A stretch of 64,000 nucleotides of DNA from Actinomycetospora lemnae (GCF_028737315.1 NZ_JAQZAO010000001.1:310001-374000); one strand, 5' to 3'. Shown: positions 8,762-18,594, counted from the stretch's first letter. The notes: generated by a model not told the origin, from the letters alone. A program made the numbers and translations.

Positions 8762-9595
8762 GTGACACCCGCCATCACGATCCTGACCCTGCTCGCCGCC
8801 TTCCTGCACGCGGCGTGGAACGCCGTCGCGCACGGCGTCCCCGACCGCCTCGTCGGCTTCGCCCTCATCGGAACGACGTACGTCGTGGTCGGCGGCGGCG
8901 CGGCGCTGGCGCTGGGCCTCCCGCCGGCGGCGACCTGGCCCGCGATCCTCGCCTCGGCGGCGATCCACGTCGTCTACGTCCTGCTGCTGTGGTGGAGCTA
9001 CCAGCTCGGCGAGTTCAGCCAGGTCTACCCGGTCGCCCGGGGCACCGCGCCCTGGGTCGTCGCGCTCGTCGAGCTCGCGCGCGGCGAGCACGTGCCCGCG
9101 CTCCAGCTGGTCGGCATCGCCGTGATCTCACTGGGCCTGCTCAGCCTCGCCCTGGACGGCGGACGCCTCTCCCGCGGCTCCCTGCCCGCCCTGGGCGCCG
9201 CACTGGCGACCGGCCTCTGCATCGCCGCCTACACGGTCGTCGACGCCACCGCCGTCGCCACCACCCCGGTCGCGGTCTACGCGGCGTGGATGTTCCTGCT
9301 GCAGGGTCCGGTGATGCCGGTGATCGCCCTGGCCCGCCGGGGGCGCGGCCTCCTGGCACAGCGACGCCCCGTCGTCCTCGCCGGCCTCGGCGGCGGCCTG
9401 GTCTCCCTGGCCGCCTACGGGCTGGTGCTCGTCGCGCAGACCAGCGGGGCCACGGCCGCGGTCGCCGCGCTGCGCGAGACGAGCATCGTCATGGGGGCCC
9501 TGATGGGCACGGTGTTCCTCGGCGAGCGCTTCGGCCGGGGCCGGGTGGTCGCGGCCGCGGTGGTGACGGTCGGGATCGTGCTGGTCGACCTCTGA
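8762..9595 (+). CDS. EamA/DMT-superfamily permease
   Basis: A 277-residue integral membrane protein with about ten hydrophobic helices arranged as two EamA repeats (roughly 1-130 and 140-277), the standard drug/metabolite transporter architecture. Such proteins usually export amino acids, sugars or drugs. GTG start with GGGAG upstream. It stands alone: a 268-bp gap separates it from the divergent 13E12 gene, and it converges on an AraC gene 15 bp downstream. The substrate is unknown. Confidence 0.85.
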   Translation: MTPAITILTLLAAFLHAAWNAVAHGVPDRLVGFALIGTTYVVVGGGAALALGLPPAATWPAILASAAIHVVYVLLLWWSYQLGEFSQVYPVARGTAPWVVALVELARGEHVPALQLVGIAVISLGLLSLALDGGRLSRGSLPALGAALATGLCIAAYTVVDATAVATTPVAVYAAWMFLLQGPVMPVIALARRGRGLLAQRRPVVLAGLGGGLVSLAAYGLVLVAQTSGATAAVAALRETSIVMGALMGTVFLGERFGRGRVVAAAVVTVGIVLVDL

Positions 9596-9610
9596 GCCCC
9601 GGCACCGGCC

Positions 9611-10609
9611 TCACCGCCGCAGGGTCGTCGACGGCGCCTCCCCGAACCGCGCCCGGTAGGCCGCGGCGAACCGCCCGAGGTGCGCGAACCCGTGCCGCAT
9701 CGCGATCGCCGCGACGCCCTCGCCCGGTTCCGCGGTGAGCAGGTCCTCGCGCGCGGCCTCCAGCCGTTGCCCTCGCAGGTAGGCCATGGGCGTGGTGCCG
9801 AGCTCGCGGCGGAAGGCCGCGTGCAGCGCCCGCTCGCTGGTCCCGGCGTGCGCCGCCAGGTCGGCGACGGTGAGCGTCCGGTCGTGGGCGGACTCGACCA
9901 GCTCGAGCACCCGGCGCAGCACCCGCGGCGGCGCGGGCGGCGACCGGCGGAAGATCCGTTCTCGGTGGTTGTGCCGGGTGCCGAGCAGCAGTGCCGTCAC
10001 CACGGCGTGCTCGACCTCACCCGTCAGGACCGCGGGCGGCGGACCGGACGAGTGCGCGAGCAGGGCCCGCAGGCTCGCCACCGCCCCGACCACCGCGTGT
10101 CCCGCTCCGTCGACCTCGAGCCCCGGCTCGAACACCAGCGGCGCGTCCGGGACGTCCTCGACGAGCGTGCGCAGCCCGCGCTCGAGCCGGTCGCGCCCCA
10201 CCGCGACCATGAACTGCTCGGTGGCCGGACCCCAGCGCATGTCGACGCGCTCGCCGTAGTCGAGGACGACGCCGCGGCCGCGGTCGCCGGTGGTGCTCCG
10301 GCCCGCGGCCGCGAACGACACCGCCCCGCGCGGGACGAAGCTGATCGTCACCCACGGGATCGGGGGCGTGCAGGTGACGGTGACGGGCGCGCGGTAGCGC
10401 GAGCGCAGCACCCCGACCTCGCCGACCCGCCGCCACGACACCGCGGCGTCGAAGTCCTCCGCGTCGCCGTCGACGGTCATCGCGTGCCCGCAGCCGAGGA
10501 ACTCGATCGTCCGCGAGCGGGCCAGCGACGGGTGCGACGTCCGGATGTCGACGGCGTCCGACTCGCCGAGGTCCGGGCGCGCCAGGTCCTCGGTGAAGGC
10601 GACTGACAT
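9611..10609 (-). CDS. AraC-family transcriptional regulator
   Basis: A 332-residue regulator with an N-terminal AraC-binding-like sensor domain and a C-terminal double HTH (about residues 225-330; LTVADLAAHAGTSERALHAA and the second helix near MRHGFAHLGRFAAAYRARFG). ATG start with GAGGAGG nine bases upstream. It is divergent from the alpha/beta-hydrolase and LLM monooxygenase operon across 172 bp and is its likely regulator. The inducer is unknown. Confidence 0.88.
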   Translation of the reverse strand: MSVAFTEDLARPDLGESDAVDIRTSHPSLARSRTIEFLGCGHAMTVDGDAEDFDAAVSWRRVGEVGVLRSRYRAPVTVTCTPPIPWVTISFVPRGAVSFAAAGRSTTGDRGRGVVLDYGERVDMRWGPATEQFMVAVGRDRLERGLRTLVEDVPDAPLVFEPGLEVDGAGHAVVGAVASLRALLAHSSGPPPAVLTGEVEHAVVTALLLGTRHNHRERIFRRSPPAPPRVLRRVLELVESAHDRTLTVADLAAHAGTSERALHAAFRRELGTTPMAYLRGQRLEAAREDLLTAEPGEGVAAIAMRHGFAHLGRFAAAYRARFGEAPSTTLRR

Positions 10610-10781
10610 CGACGTCCTCCTCGTCCCCGGAGATCCGCTGCAGGAACCGGCCGACGGCGGCGGTCGACGGATCGTGCGGAGCGCGGTGCTCTTCGTAGTG
10701 TCCGCCATCACATCCTGACCAGGCCCGCGCCGACAAGGCCAGCAGCAGTGACCGAGCCCCGAGAAGGGACAGGGAGGCTCC

Positions 10782-11585
10782 ATGACCGTCACCGACGCCG
10801 ACCCGGCCACGCCGGCGATCCAGCGGAGGGACGCCGGCAGCGGCGAGATCGCCTACCGCCGCGCCGGGCAGGGACACCCGGTGCTCCTCCTGCACTCCGC
10901 CGGGGGCGCGAACGAGTGGGGCCCGCTGCAGCTCGGGCTCGTCGCCACCGGCGACCTCATCGCCCCCGACCACCCCGGCTTCGGCCTCTCCGACGACCTG
11001 CCCGAGATCCACACCGTGGACGACCTCGTCTACCACTACCTCGACCTGCTCGACGGTCTCGGCCTCGCGCAGGTCGACGTCGTGGGCATGTCGTTCGGCG
11101 GCTGGGTCGCCGCGGAGCTCGCGGTGCACTCCCCGGAGCGCGTGCGCCGCCTCGTGCTCGGGGCGGCGGTCGGGCTCCGGATCCCCGAGGCGCCGGTGGC
11201 GGACCTGTTCCTCATGAACCCTCCGCAGCTGATGCGCGCGCTGTTCCACGACGAGGCCCTGGTGTCGGCCGCCCTCTCGGTCCCGCCGACCACCGACCAG
11301 ATCCTCGCGACCTACCGCGACCTCGGCGCCCTGGCCCGCTTCGGCTGGCACCCGTTCCTCAACGACCCGAAGCTCGAGCGCCGCCTGCACCGCATCAGCG
11401 CGCCGACGCTCGTGCTCGCCGCGGGCGAGGACCGGCTGGTGCCCCGCGCGCACGCCGAGCGCTACGCCGCCCGCCTCCCCGACGCCGAGCTCCAGGTCGT
11501 CCCGGACTGCGGGCACGCCCTGCACGGGGAGAGACCCGCCGAGGTCACCGCCGCCGTCGTGGAGTTCCTGGGGAGGTCGTCGTGA
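10782..11585 (+). CDS. Alpha/beta-hydrolase
   Basis: A 267-residue serine hydrolase with nucleophile elbow GMSFGG (Ser104), acid Asp near residue 218 (AAGEDRLVP) and His near 244 (DCGHALHGE), a complete triad. The HSAGG segment near 38-42 forms the oxyanion hole. It resembles C-C bond hydrolases and esterases of catabolic pathways. Its GTGA junction overlaps the LLM monooxygenase start, so the two are translationally coupled. A monooxygenase-plus-hydrolase pair suits oxygen insertion followed by ester or ring hydrolysis, but the substrate is not known. Confidence 0.88.
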   Translation: MTVTDADPATPAIQRRDAGSGEIAYRRAGQGHPVLLLHSAGGANEWGPLQLGLVATGDLIAPDHPGFGLSDDLPEIHTVDDLVYHYLDLLDGLGLAQVDVVGMSFGGWVAAELAVHSPERVRRLVLGAAVGLRIPEAPVADLFLMNPPQLMRALFHDEALVSAALSVPPTTDQILATYRDLGALARFGWHPFLNDPKLERRLHRISAPTLVLAAGEDRLVPRAHAERYAARLPDAELQVVPDCGHALHGERPAEVTAAVVEFLGRSS

Positions 11586-12739
11586 AGGTCAACTTCTTCC
11601 ACCTGATGCCGTACCCGTACCTGCCCGACGACTTCGACGACGTCGAGAAGTACCCCTCGCCGTCGCTGACGTTCTCGAACGCCCACTTCGACCCCGCGAT
11701 CGGCGTCGACCTCTACCACCGCTACCTCGACGAGCTCGAGTACGCGGAGGCGGTGGGCTTCGACGGCATCGTCGTCAACGAGCACCACCAGTCGGCCTAC
11801 GGGACGATGCCGTCGCCCAACATCATGGCCGCGGCGCTGGCCCGCCGGACGAGCCGGGCGACGATCATGGTGCTGGGCAACGCGATCCCGCTGCGCGGCA
11901 ACCCGCTGCGGGTGGCCGAGGAGATCGCGATGCTCGACCACCTGACGAAGGGCCGGCTGCTCTCGGGCTTCGTGCGCGGGATCGGCTGGGAGCACTTCGG
12001 CCACAGCATCAACCCCGCCGACTCGCGGACGCGCTTCAACGAGGCCCACGACCTGATCAAGAAGGCGTGGACCGAGCCGGGCCCGTTCAGCTGGTACGGC
12101 GAGCACTACGAGTACCGCTACGTCAACATCTGGCCGCGCCCGCTGCAGCAGCCGCACCCGCCGATCGCGGTCCCCGGCGCCGGGAGCCCGGAGACGATGC
12201 GCTGGGTCGCCGAGAACCACTACACCTACGTGTCGGTGTACGCCCCGACGAAGGTCGTGAAGACCTGGTTCGACGGCTACCGCAGCGCCGCCGCCGACCT
12301 CGGCTACGTCCCGGAGCCCGAGAAGATCGGGATGGCGCTGCCGGTGTTCGTCGGCGAGGACGACGCGTCGGCCCACCGCGAGGCCCGCCCGTACGTCGAG
12401 TGGCTCTTCCACCGGGGTCTGCGGCAGGGCCTCGAGATCGTCTTCCCGCCCGGCTACATGAGCCCGGCCGCGATGCGGGGCCTGCTCAAGGCGAACCTCA
12501 AGGCCTACCCGGAGCTGTCGTACGAGGAGCTGCTCGAGCACGGCTACGTCGTCGTCGGCGGTCCCGAGCAGGTCCGCAACCGCCTCGGCGAGCTGCGCGA
12601 CGAGCTCGGGTTCGGCCAGCTCATGGCGATGCTGACGATCGGCGCCATGCCGGCGGACATGGTCCGGCGCAACACCGAGATCTTCGCCCGCGAGGTGATC
12701 CCGGAGCTCAGGAAGGCGCCGGTGCCGGTCTCGTCCTGA
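11582..12739 (+). CDS. LLM-class flavin-dependent oxidoreductase
   Basis: A 385-residue luciferase-like monooxygenase using reduced FMN from a separate reductase. Family marks are the N-terminal strand (KVNFFHLMPYPYLP), the NEHHQS segment near residues 69-74, LGNAIPLRGNPLRVAEE near 100-116 and a TIM-barrel length. GTG start overlapping the stop of the hydrolase gene. The class includes alkanesulfonate monooxygenases and type II Baeyer-Villiger enzymes; the partner hydrolase favours an ester-forming oxidation but does not prove it. No dedicated flavin reductase gene is next to it. Confidence 0.85.
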   Translation: MKVNFFHLMPYPYLPDDFDDVEKYPSPSLTFSNAHFDPAIGVDLYHRYLDELEYAEAVGFDGIVVNEHHQSAYGTMPSPNIMAAALARRTSRATIMVLGNAIPLRGNPLRVAEEIAMLDHLTKGRLLSGFVRGIGWEHFGHSINPADSRTRFNEAHDLIKKAWTEPGPFSWYGEHYEYRYVNIWPRPLQQPHPPIAVPGAGSPETMRWVAENHYTYVSVYAPTKVVKTWFDGYRSAAADLGYVPEPEKIGMALPVFVGEDDASAHREARPYVEWLFHRGLRQGLEIVFPPGYMSPAAMRGLLKANLKAYPELSYEELLEHGYVVVGGPEQVRNRLGELRDELGFGQLMAMLTIGAMPADMVRRNTEIFAREVIPELRKAPVPVSS

Positions 12740-12838
12740 CCCGTTACACGCGGCAACCCCGGCGCAGTCCGGAGGCAATCACCCCGCAATCGACCCCACC
12801 GATCGTGAGGAGGAAGCCGAGCGACGCGGGGAGCGATC

Positions 12839-14131
12839 ATGGAGTTGTCGGGCGGGCACTGGCCGGTCGTCGTCGTGGGGGGCGGCCAGGCCGGGCTGTC
12901 GATGAGCCGGTGCCTGGGTCGTCGCGGCATCGACCACCTCGTGCTCGAACGGGCCGAGGTGGCGCACTCCTGGAAGACGTACCGCTGGGACACGTTCTGC
13001 CTGGTCACGCCCAACTGGCAGTGCCAGCTGCCCGACTTCCCCTATGCCGGCGACGACCCGCACGGCTTCATGGTGCGCGACCAGATCGTCGACTACCTCG
13101 AGGCGTACCGGGCGTTCGTCGACCCGCCGATCGTCGAGGGCGTCGAGGTCACCCGGGTGTCCCGTGACCCCCGCGGCACCTACCACCTGACGACCAGCGC
13201 CGGCGACCTCACCGCCGACCAGGTCGTCGTCGCCACCGGCGGCTACCACACGCCGATCACCCCGCCGCTGTCGCAGCCGCTGCCCGCGGGGATCACGCAG
13301 GTCCAGTCGCACCACTACCGCAACGGCGCGCAGCTGCCGCCCGGCGAGGTCCTCGTCGTCGGCAGCGGTCAGTCCGGGGCGCAGATCGCCGAGGACCTGC
13401 ACCTCGAGGGCCGGCAGGTCCACCTCGTCGTCGGCGACGCGCCGCGGGTCGCGCGCTTCTACCGCGGCCGCGACGTCACCGACTGGCTCGCCGAGATGGG
13501 CTACTACGACATGCCCGTCACCGAGCACCCGCGCCGTGAGGCGGTCCGCGCCCAGGCCAACCACTACGTGACCGGGCGCGACGGCGGCCGCGACATCGAC
13601 CTGCGCGCGCACGCCCGCGACGGCATGCGCCTCTACGGCCTGCTCACCGACCACCGCGACGGCGTGCTGCACTTCGACGCCGACCTCACCGCGCGCCTCG
13701 ACCACGCCGACGAGGTCTCCGAGTCGATCAAGGACACGATCGACAAGTACATCGCCGAGCAGCAGGTCGACGCGCCCGTCGAGGAGCGCTACACGCCCGT
13801 GTGGCGACCGCAGGGCGAGACGACCGAGCTGCGCCTGGCCGACACCGGCATCAGCTCGGTGGTGTGGTGCATCGGCTTCCGCCAGGACTTCCGCTGGGTC
13901 GACGTGCCGGTGTTCACCGGCCGCGGCGCCCCGTCGCACACCCGCGGCGTGACGAGCTCGCCGGGCCTGTACTTCCTCGGCCTGCCCTGGCTGTGGACCT
14001 GGGGCTCGGGCCGCTTCTCGGGCGTCGGGCGCGACGCCGAGTACCTCGCCGAGCGCATCCGCTCCCAGCGCGGCCTCACCGGCACCGGCCCGCGCGGCGA
14101 CGTCTGCAACGTCCTGGCGCTGGGCTCCTGA
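12839..14131 (+). CDS. FMO-type flavin monooxygenase (MSMEG_0569-like)
   Basis: A 430-residue FAD/NADPH monooxygenase. FAD-binding GGGQAG lies near residues 14-19 and a second Rossmann motif [13 protein letters not shown] near 178-190. The segment [20 protein letters not shown] is typical of the MSMEG_0569 subgroup as I remember it; that subgroup call is tentative. ATG start. It lies 99 bp downstream of the LLM gene in the same direction and may be cotranscribed with it. It ends before a stem-loop shared with the convergent desaturase gene. Confidence 0.82.
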   Translation: MELSGGHWPVVVVGGGQAGLSMSRCLGRRGIDHLVLERAEVAHSWKTYRWDTFCLVTPNWQCQLPDFPYAGDDPHGFMVRDQIVDYLEAYRAFVDPPIVEGVEVTRVSRDPRGTYHLTTSAGDLTADQVVVATGGYHTPITPPLSQPLPAGITQVQSHHYRNGAQLPPGEVLVVGSGQSGAQIAEDLHLEGRQVHLVVGDAPRVARFYRGRDVTDWLAEMGYYDMPVTEHPRREAVRAQANHYVTGRDGGRDIDLRAHARDGMRLYGLLTDHRDGVLHFDADLTARLDHADEVSESIKDTIDKYIAEQQVDAPVEERYTPVWRPQGETTELRLADTGISSVVWCIGFRQDFRWVDVPVFTGRGAPSHTRGVTSSPGLYFLGLPWLWTWGSGRFSGVGRDAEYLAERIRSQRGLTGTGPRGDVCNVLALGS

Positions 14132-14146
14132 GGACGCGTCAGCGGA

Positions 14147-14167
14147 GCGCCACCGCACCGGTGGCGC
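14147..14167. terminator. Stem-loop terminator between convergent genes
   Basis: Perfect 9-bp arms (GCGCCACCG / CGGTGGCGC) with a 3-base loop, placed 15 bp after the FMO stop and 22 bp from the stop of the desaturase gene. Confidence 0.7.
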
Positions 14168-14189
14168 CCCGCCGACTCGCCGGGGAGCC

Positions 14190-15425
14190 TCAGGCCGAGG
14201 TCGAGCCGGTCGGGTTCGGGTGGCCCGGGGTGTTGGCCGGCGCCGGCGGGGTCTGGCCCGCCTGCGGCGTCTGGTCACCCGTCGAGGGCACGGCGCCGGC
14301 GCTGCGGGGCAGGCCGAGCGACTGGCGCTGCTGCGAGGCCTCGCGCATCTTCTTCGCGGGCAGGGACAGCCGCCAGATCGAGCGCGTGGCCTGCCAGAAC
14401 TGCTTCGGGAACGAGCCCGTCGTGTAGGGCAGGTCGTACTTCTCGCACAGCGCGCGGACGCGCTCCTGGATCTCCGGGTACCGGTTGGACGGCAGGTCCG
14501 GGTACAGGTGGTGCTCGATCTGGTAGCCGAGGCTGCCGGACATGATGTGCATCAGCCGGTTGCCGGTGAAGTTCGCCGACGCGAGCAGCTGGCGCAGGTA
14601 CCACTCGCCCTGCGTCTCCTTCTCCAGCTCCTCCTCGGTGAACACCTCGGCGCCGTCGGGGAAGTGCCCGCAGAAGATGATCGCGTAGGACCAGATGTTG
14701 CGGATGAGGTTGGCCGTGAGGTTGGCCGTGGCCGTCGGCCGGAAGTTCTTGCCGGTGAGCGCCGGGAAGAGGATGTAGTCCTTGCCGATCTGGCGCGCCT
14801 GCTTGACCAGGATCCCCTTGAACTTCTTCTTGAACTCCTCGGGGTCCTCGAGCTGCCACTTGACCAGGCCGTCGATGTCGAGGTCGTGGAGCGAGACGCC
14901 GTACTCGAACGCCAGCATCAGCATGGCGTTCACGACCGGCTGGGTCAGGTAGTACGGGTGCCACGGCTGGTCGGACCGGACGCGGAGGATCTCGTACCCG
15001 ACGTCCTTGTCCTTGCCGATCACGTTCGTGTACGTGTGGTGCAGGTAGTTGTGGGAGTGCTTCCACTGGTCCGCGGGGCAGACGTTGTCCCATTCCCACG
15101 TCGACGAGTGGACCTCCGGATCGTTCATCCAGTCCCACTGGCCGTGCATGACGTTGTGGCCGATCTCCATGTTCTCGAGGATCTTGGCCACGGCCAGCGT
15201 CAGCGCGCCGGCCCACCACAGCTCCCGGCGGTGGCTGCCGAACAGCATGGCCCGGGAGGCCACGTTGAGGCGGCGCTGGATGGTGATGAGACGCCGGATG
15301 TAGGTGGCGTCCTCCTCGCCGAGCTTCTCCTCGAAGTCGGCGCGGATCTGGTCGAACTCGCGTCCGAGCGCCTCCACGTCCGCCTCGCTGAGGTGGGCGA
15401 ACTCCTTGACGTCGGCGATGGCCAT
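14190..15425 (-). CDS. Acyl-CoA/fatty acid desaturase, DesA3-like
   Basis: A membrane di-iron desaturase introducing a double bond into acyl chains; the mycobacterial homologue DesA3 makes oleoyl from stearoyl-CoA. The 411 residues hold all three histidine boxes: HNVMH (90-94), HSHNYLHH (123-130) and QIEHHLYPD (302-310). The last 45 residues are a Gln/Pro/Thr-rich tail. The gene lies 60 bp downstream of its ferredoxin-type reductase, the same order as Rv3230c-Rv3229c. Expression is probably governed by the GGTAC-N5-GTACC site before the reductase gene. Confidence 0.92.
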   Translation of the reverse strand: MAIADVKEFAHLSEADVEALGREFDQIRADFEEKLGEEDATYIRRLITIQRRLNVASRAMLFGSHRRELWWAGALTLAVAKILENMEIGHNVMHGQWDWMNDPEVHSSTWEWDNVCPADQWKHSHNYLHHTYTNVIGKDKDVGYEILRVRSDQPWHPYYLTQPVVNAMLMLAFEYGVSLHDLDIDGLVKWQLEDPEEFKKKFKGILVKQARQIGKDYILFPALTGKNFRPTATANLTANLIRNIWSYAIIFCGHFPDGAEVFTEEELEKETQGEWYLRQLLASANFTGNRLMHIMSGSLGYQIEHHLYPDLPSNRYPEIQERVRALCEKYDLPYTTGSFPKQFWQATRSIWRLSLPAKKMREASQQRQSLGLPRSAGAVPSTGDQTPQAGQTPPAPANTPGHPNPTGSTSA

Positions 15426-15485
15426 GTCTCGGTTCCTCTCGAGCGGGGACTTGACCGTGCTGGCGTTGACTGCGGGTGGACGGGA

Positions 15486-16604
15486 CTAGACGTCGAGGAT
15501 GACGTCGCCGGCCGCGGCACCGATGCAGGTCTGCACCTTCACCGCGTCCCAGTCGGCGCCGCCGGACCCGTCGGCCCGGTGCTCGGTGCCGTCGCGCAGG
15601 TCGCGGACGACGCCCTGGCGCAGCGGGACGACGCAGGTGTGGCAGATGCCCATGCGGCAGCCGAACGGGAGCTGGAGGCCGGCCTGCTCGCCGGCCTCGA
15701 GCAGCGTGGTGGCGCCGTCGATCTCGATCTCCTTGCCGGACTGGGTGAACGTCACCGTGCCGCCCTCGGCCTCGCCGCCGGTGAGGTCGACCGAGAAGCG
15801 CTCGAGGTGCAGCTGCTCGTCGAGCCCGGCCTCGGTCCACACGCGCTCGGCCTCGTCGAGCAGTGCGTTCGGCCCGCACACCCACGCCTGGCGCTCCTGC
15901 CAGTCGGGGCACAGGTCGGCGAGGTTGTCGAGGTCGAGGTGGCCGTCGCTGCGCGTGTACTGCTTGTGCAGGCGCAGGTTCTCGTGCTTCCCGGCGAGCT
16001 GGTCGAGCTCGTCGGAGAAGATCAGGCTGTCCTCGTCCGGGGCCGAGTGCGCGACGAGGACGTCCGGCATCGTGCCGCGGCGGTCGAGGGTGCGCAGCAT
16101 CGCGATGATCGGGGTGACGCCGCTGCCGCCGGTGAGGAACAGGATCTTCTTCGGCGGCGGGTCGGGGAGGACGAACTCGCCCTTCGGTGGGGCCAGGCGC
16201 ACGATGGTGCCGGGCTCGAGGCCCTCCACGAGGTGCTTCGAGAGGAAGCCCTCGGGCATGGCCTTGACCGTGACCGACAGGTGGCCCTTGTCCTTCTTCG
16301 GCGGCGAGGTCAGGGAGTAGGACCGCCAGTGGAAGCGCCCCTCGACCTGCACCGCGATGCCCACGTACTGGCCCGCCTGGTGGTCGAACGACCATCCCCA
16401 ACCGGGCTTGATGACGAGGGTGACCGCGTCCTCGGTCTCGGGCACCACCTTGACGACCTTCCCGCGGAGCTCGCGGGCCGACCACAAGGGATTGACCAGG
16501 GAGAGGTAGTCGTCGGGGAGCAGCGGGGTGGTGAAGCGGGAGGCCACCTTGCGCAGACGGCGCACACCGCTCGGGAGTCGGCCGGGGGTCTGCCCTTCGC
16601 TCAC
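15486..16604 (-). CDS. Flavodoxin reductase-ferredoxin fusion, electron donor to the desaturase (Rv3230c-like)
   Basis: A 372-residue NAD(P)H oxidoreductase. An FAD domain (RSYSLTSPP near residues 95-103) and NAD domain (LTGGSGVTPIIAML near 157-170) are followed by a C-terminal plant-type 2Fe-2S ferredoxin domain with CRMGICHTC and a distal QTC. The start chosen is the GTG preceded by GGAGGTGA at eight bases; upstream in-frame GTG codons lie within that site. Its partner gene encodes the desaturase, matching the Rv3230c/DesA3 pair of mycobacteria. Confidence 0.9.
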   Translation of the reverse strand: MSEGQTPGRLPSGVRRLRKVASRFTTPLLPDDYLSLVNPLWSARELRGKVVKVVPETEDAVTLVIKPGWGWSFDHQAGQYVGIAVQVEGRFHWRSYSLTSPPKKDKGHLSVTVKAMPEGFLSKHLVEGLEPGTIVRLAPPKGEFVLPDPPPKKILFLTGGSGVTPIIAMLRTLDRRGTMPDVLVAHSAPDEDSLIFSDELDQLAGKHENLRLHKQYTRSDGHLDLDNLADLCPDWQERQAWVCGPNALLDEAERVWTEAGLDEQLHLERFSVDLTGGEAEGGTVTFTQSGKEIEIDGATTLLEAGEQAGLQLPFGCRMGICHTCVVPLRQGVVRDLRDGTEHRADGSGGADWDAVKVQTCIGAAAGDVILDV

Positions 16605-16629
16605 GTCGCTCACCTCCACAACGCTACAC

Positions 16630-16644
16630 GGTACCGGTAGTACC
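16630..16644. promoter_or_regulatory. Operator GGTAC-N5-GTACC upstream of the reductase-desaturase operon
   Basis: GGTACCGGTAGTACC is a perfect 5-5-5 inverted repeat, 26 bp upstream of the reductase start and facing the MerR gene on the other side. The same motif occurs at 22606-22620 and, with one mismatch, at 22622-22636. The regulator is unknown; the adjacent MerR-family protein or an unlinked TetR protein are candidates. Confidence 0.55.
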
Positions 16645-16771
16645 AGGAACCGGCCGTCACAGTTACTCTGGCGTTGCCCTTGTATGACCCGTGACGGGCG
16701 TCATGAAACACGATCACGTGTCATATGTCGTCTCGAGGTGTCACGAAGGGCGATCAGTAGCGTGGAGGGCG

Positions 16772-17566
16772 GTGGACACCGGGGACGACGGGCGGTCAGC
16801 GCAGGACATGACGGTCGACGTGCTCGCCGTACGGGCGGGCATGACGATCCGCAACGTCCGGGCGCACGCCGCCCGCGGCCTGCTCCCGCCGCCGCGCCTC
16901 CAGGGTCGCACCGGCTACTACGGGCCGGAGCACCTCGCCCGCCTCGAGCTCATCACCCAGCTCCAGGAGCAGGGCTTCTCGCTGTCGGCGATCGAACGGC
17001 TCGTGGCGGCCACCCCGCGCCAGTCCGCCGAGGAGGCGCTCTCCCAGTACCTGCACATGCTCGCGCCGTGGGCCCCCGAGCCCGCGCTGGAGATGGCTGC
17101 CGCGGAGCTGCCCGGCTGGCTCGGCGTCGAGGTCGGGGACGAGACGTGGCGGGCGCTCCTCGATGCCGGGCTGGTCGTGGAGCTCGAGGGCGGGCGCGCC
17201 CGCGTCCCCAACCCCGGCCTCGTCCGCGCCGGCGCCGAGGCCGTGCGCCTCGGGATGCCCGCCACCGACCTCATCGTCATGCGCGAGGAGCTGACCACCC
17301 ACGTCGGGGCGGTGACGGCGCGCTTCGTCGACCTGTTCCGGCGCACGGTGTGGGCCGAGTACGTCGACGAGGGACTGCCCGCCGACCGGACGCAGCACGT
17401 GCGCGACGTCGTCGGCGCGCTGCAGCCGGTGGCCGCGCAGGCGCTGCTCGCGACGTTCCGGGAGTCGATGCCCGCGGCGATCTCGCTGTTCCTCGACGAG
17501 GCCTCGAGCGACTTCGAGCGGGGACGGGACCCCGAGGGCACTGCTGCGGCAGACTCGGAGGAGTGA
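16772..17566 (+). CDS. MerR-family transcriptional regulator
   Basis: About 264 residues with an N-terminal winged HTH (RAGMTIRNVRAHAARGLLPP, followed by GYYGPEHLARLELI) and a long C-terminal region of unknown ligand specificity. The start is uncertain: a GTG at 16772 with GGAGG close by is used here, and an ATG at 16808 would give 252 residues starting just before the HTH. It is divergent from the reductase-desaturase operon and overlaps the ECF sigma gene by a GTGA junction. Several short inverted repeats lie in its upstream region (16680-16720). Confidence 0.8.
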   Translation: MDTGDDGRSAQDMTVDVLAVRAGMTIRNVRAHAARGLLPPPRLQGRTGYYGPEHLARLELITQLQEQGFSLSAIERLVAATPRQSAEEALSQYLHMLAPWAPEPALEMAAAELPGWLGVEVGDETWRALLDAGLVVELEGGRARVPNPGLVRAGAEAVRLGMPATDLIVMREELTTHVGAVTARFVDLFRRTVWAEYVDEGLPADRTQHVRDVVGALQPVAAQALLATFRESMPAAISLFLDEASSDFERGRDPEGTAAADSEE

Positions 17567-18585
17567 GCGAGACCACGGTCCTCGACGTCGACGGCGACGG
17601 CGACCTCGCGCTGGCGCGGGACGGGGACGACGCCGCCTTCGGCCGCCTGGTCGCGCCGCTGCGCCGCGAGCTGCACGCTCACTGCTACCGGATGCTCGGG
17701 TCCGCCCACGACGCCGACGACGCCCTGCAGGACGCGCTGGTCAAGGCGTGGCGCGGGCTCGGCGGCTTCGAGGGACGCAGCTCGGTGCGCACGTGGCTCT
17801 ACACCGTGGCCACCCGCGTGTGCCTCGACCTCGTCGACGCGCGCGGTCGCCGGGCGCTGCCGATGGACCTCGGCCCGGCGAGCGACCGGACGGTGACGGG
17901 CGACGTGCCGCTCACCGAGGTCGCGTGGCTGGGCCCCTACCCCGACGAGCCGGGCGCACGGGCCGAGGAGCGCGAGGCGGTGGAGCTCGCGTTCGTCGCC
18001 GCCCTGCAGCACCTGCCGGGCAACCAGCGGGCGGCGCTCGTGCTGTTCGAGGTGCTCGGGTTCTCGGCCGCCGAGATCGCCGCGACCATGGACACCTCGA
18101 CCGCGTCGGTGAACTCGGCGCTGCAGCGGGCGCGCCGCCTCGTCGCCGAGAAGGTCCCCGACCTCACCCAGCAGCGCACGCTGCGCGAGCTCGACGACGC
18201 CCGGCTGCGCGCCGTCGTCGCCGGCTACTCCTCCGCGCTCGAGCGGGGCGACGCCGACGCGCTGATCGCGCTGCTCACCGAGGACGTCACGTGGTCGATG
18301 CCGCCGATGGCGCACTGGTACGCCGGGATCGGGCCGGTGGAGGCCTTCGCCCGCGCCGTCCCGCTCGGCGGCGGCTGCGGGTCGTGGCGCCACTTCGAGG
18401 TCACGGCGAACGGGCAGGTGGCGGTGGCGTCGTACCTCCGTCCCCCCGGGGCGCCCGCCGACGCGCCGCACCTCCCGTGGTCCATCGACGTGCTGACCCT
18501 GCGCGGCGAGCGGATCGCCGCGGTCACCACGTTCATCGGGGCCGAGCACCACGCGCGGTTCGGGCTGCCGGGGGCGCTGCCGTGA
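17563..18585 (+). CDS. ECF sigma factor with SnoaL-like C-terminal domain (SigG type)
   Basis: A 340-residue extracytoplasmic-function sigma factor. Region 2 lies at about 20-90 (YRMLGSAHDADDALQDALVK), region 4 at about 145-200 (LPGNQRAALVLFEVLGFSAAEI), and a C-terminal NTF2/SnoaL-like domain at about 215-335. Such long ECF factors usually lack a classical anti-sigma protein and are thought to be controlled by the added domain. The GTG start overlaps the MerR stop, and the methyltransferase gene follows 36 bp on. Confidence 0.88.
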   Translation: MSETTVLDVDGDGDLALARDGDDAAFGRLVAPLRRELHAHCYRMLGSAHDADDALQDALVKAWRGLGGFEGRSSVRTWLYTVATRVCLDLVDARGRRALPMDLGPASDRTVTGDVPLTEVAWLGPYPDEPGARAEEREAVELAFVAALQHLPGNQRAALVLFEVLGFSAAEIAATMDTSTASVNSALQRARRLVAEKVPDLTQQRTLRELDDARLRAVVAGYSSALERGDADALIALLTEDVTWSMPPMAHWYAGIGPVEAFARAVPLGGGCGSWRHFEVTANGQVAVASYLRPPGAPADAPHLPWSIDVLTLRGERIAAVTTFIGAEHHARFGLPGALP

Positions 18586-18594
18586 GGGTCGTGA

